Shown in pieces: positions 63,001 to 64,000 of a stretch of 64,000 bases of DNA. The notes beneath the pieces are model-generated. The model worked only from the letters and a program-made list of their open reading frames with translations, was not told the DNA's origin and did not search any database. The stretch is from Mycteria americana. Its lineage: Eukaryota > Chordata > Aves > Ciconiiformes > Ciconiidae. The first letter of the stretch is position 1. Each line of letters begins with the position of its first letter. The stretch spans positions 41,458,135-41,522,134 of the forward strand of contig NC_134365.1 of the NCBI RefSeq assembly GCF_035582795.1, in the 5' to 3' direction. Position numbers and translations under genes: made by a program.

Positions 63001-64000
63001 GGAGCAGAGAGAGGCAGCACCTGTGATTGCTCTCCTGACAAGCATCAGGCCAGGGTCTTGATTGCAATTCCATACCTTCAAGAGCATTTATTCATCTAGA
63101 GTCTCTTCTGGCTCATGAAAAGAAAGAAAAGTCTGGGACTCTTGGTACTTTCCACTCCTTCCCTGCCATTTGCTCAGAGGAGAGTAGTGTGAAGTCCCTG
63201 CAGTTCCTCCCATTTCCCACATTACAAGCAGGGGAAGGAGGGAGATGGAGGAGGAAAGACTCTACTTCCTTTTCCTTTCATGTACTAATGAGCATATGCT
63301 TAGTAGTACGTACTGTGACAATATAACTCATAGTGAAGACTGAACACTCGAGCTGTGCTCTGCTTTCTGTACTACATTCTTTCATGTCTCCTTATGCCTC
63401 TTATGTTCTGCTGTCATATTTGACTTCATTAACTTATTCGTTAAGGTCTCTGTCCTTGGCATCAACATGAAGTCTGCTTTCTGACATCCAAGGAAGTAGC
63501 AAGAGTCTATTAACATGTTTCCATAAGAGTCATGCTCTTGCTGTAAAAGCAAAAATGAAGTGCCGAATAATCTGTAGGAGGTATCTCACCCCAGGACAAC
63601 GTAAAGGTGAACATGTCCCTGCACCAGCCTGAACATCTGTCAGTCAAACCAGTGTTATCCCATATACCTACCATAGTAACTGCTCTCTGTGCAGTGAAAA
63701 TGGATTACTGAGGCAGGTGGCTTAGTTGACATCTAGTTGAGTGACAGATGCAGTATTCGTGAGGGAGGAGAGTGATGTGTACTTTTATTTATTTATAGAC
63801 CAGTCTCTCCTCGAGGGTTTAGGTAAGTTTTAATCGTATTTTTCATACAGAAACAAGAAATTTAGGCTATTTTTTCCCAGTTTTTATGGCCAGTGGTGGG
63901 AAAGAAACCACTCATTTCAGAGATTCATAACTGTTGTCAGTCTAACCGCTCCTTTTCTGACAGTCACGTCTGTAACAGTCACCTTTTAGGCTTGCCTTTA

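Larger units (their letters stand above)
55214..64000 (+). other. TRHDE intron 2, 5' part (runs off the window)
   Basis: It starts with the consensus donor GTAAGT. I searched the rest by eye for the next conserved block (RLYARPDAI... in mammals, about 40 codons) and did not find it, so the intron is at least 8.8 kb long. It contains an antisense CR1 (57,007-57,304), a T/G-rich microsatellite (56,731-56,820), a G15 run (58,836-58,850), a T17 run (60,067-60,083) and an A14 run (61,408-61,421). The remainder is unique AT-rich sequence with only short unrecognised open frames (largest about 108 codons at 60160-60486). Confidence 0.85.

Noticed and set aside
55214-64000. TRHDE exon 3
   Set aside because: No stretch encoding the conserved RLYARPDAI-type block with splice sites was found by eye; the AG near 60,105 after a T17 run is followed by unrelated codons.
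1-64000. CRISPR array, rRNA, operon-like gene clusters or prokaryotic mobile elements
   Set aside because: No regularly spaced repeats, rRNA-like sequence or compact ORF clusters; the intron structure and CR1/LTR content show a bird nuclear genome.

Overview
The window is vertebrate, almost certainly avian, nuclear DNA. Three things point there: several minus-strand fragments of CR1 LINEs with the bird-type 3' end, two copies of an LTR family that I recognise from neoavian genomes, and the 5' end of a single-copy vertebrate gene, TRHDE (thyrotropin-releasing-hormone-degrading ectoenzyme, an M1-family membrane metallopeptidase). The intron-exon structure and low coding density also rule out a bacterial or viral chromosome.

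Layout. Positions 1 to about 47,400 are intergenic. I find no credible exon there, only retroelement relics, microsatellites and AT-rich unique sequence. Landmarks are two inverted solo LTRs (11,528-12,118 minus; 15,334-15,923 plus), each with its own intact 5-bp target-site duplication, CR1 fragments at about 18,440-19,215, 22,438-22,860 and 31,876-31,940, and an older LINE/MIR-like tail at about 26,400-26,500. In mammals the neighbour on the 5' side of TRHDE is TPH2, so this stretch is probably part of the TPH2-TRHDE interval (established synteny, not visible here).

Positions about 47,440-49,990 form a strong CpG island holding the TRHDE promoter (TATATATA at 47,779), a long leader with at least four upstream ORFs, and coding exon 1 (48,479-49,296). 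Exon 1 encodes the cytosolic tail, signal-anchor helix, stalk and start of the M1 N-terminal domain. Intron 1 (GT-AG, 5.6 kb) leads to exon 2 (54,940-55,213), which continues the N-terminal domain. Intron 2 starts at 55,214 and runs off the end of the window. It carries another antisense CR1 at about 57,007-57,304. The catalytic GAMEN and HExxH exons lie beyond the window.

I did not find a new biological system. The observations most worth a second look are the upstream-ORF cascade, whose last member stops inside the TRHDE start codon (TGATG overlap); the unusual combination of a TATA box and pyrimidine tract inside a CpG island; the choice of start codon; and the independently inserted inverted solo LTR pair.
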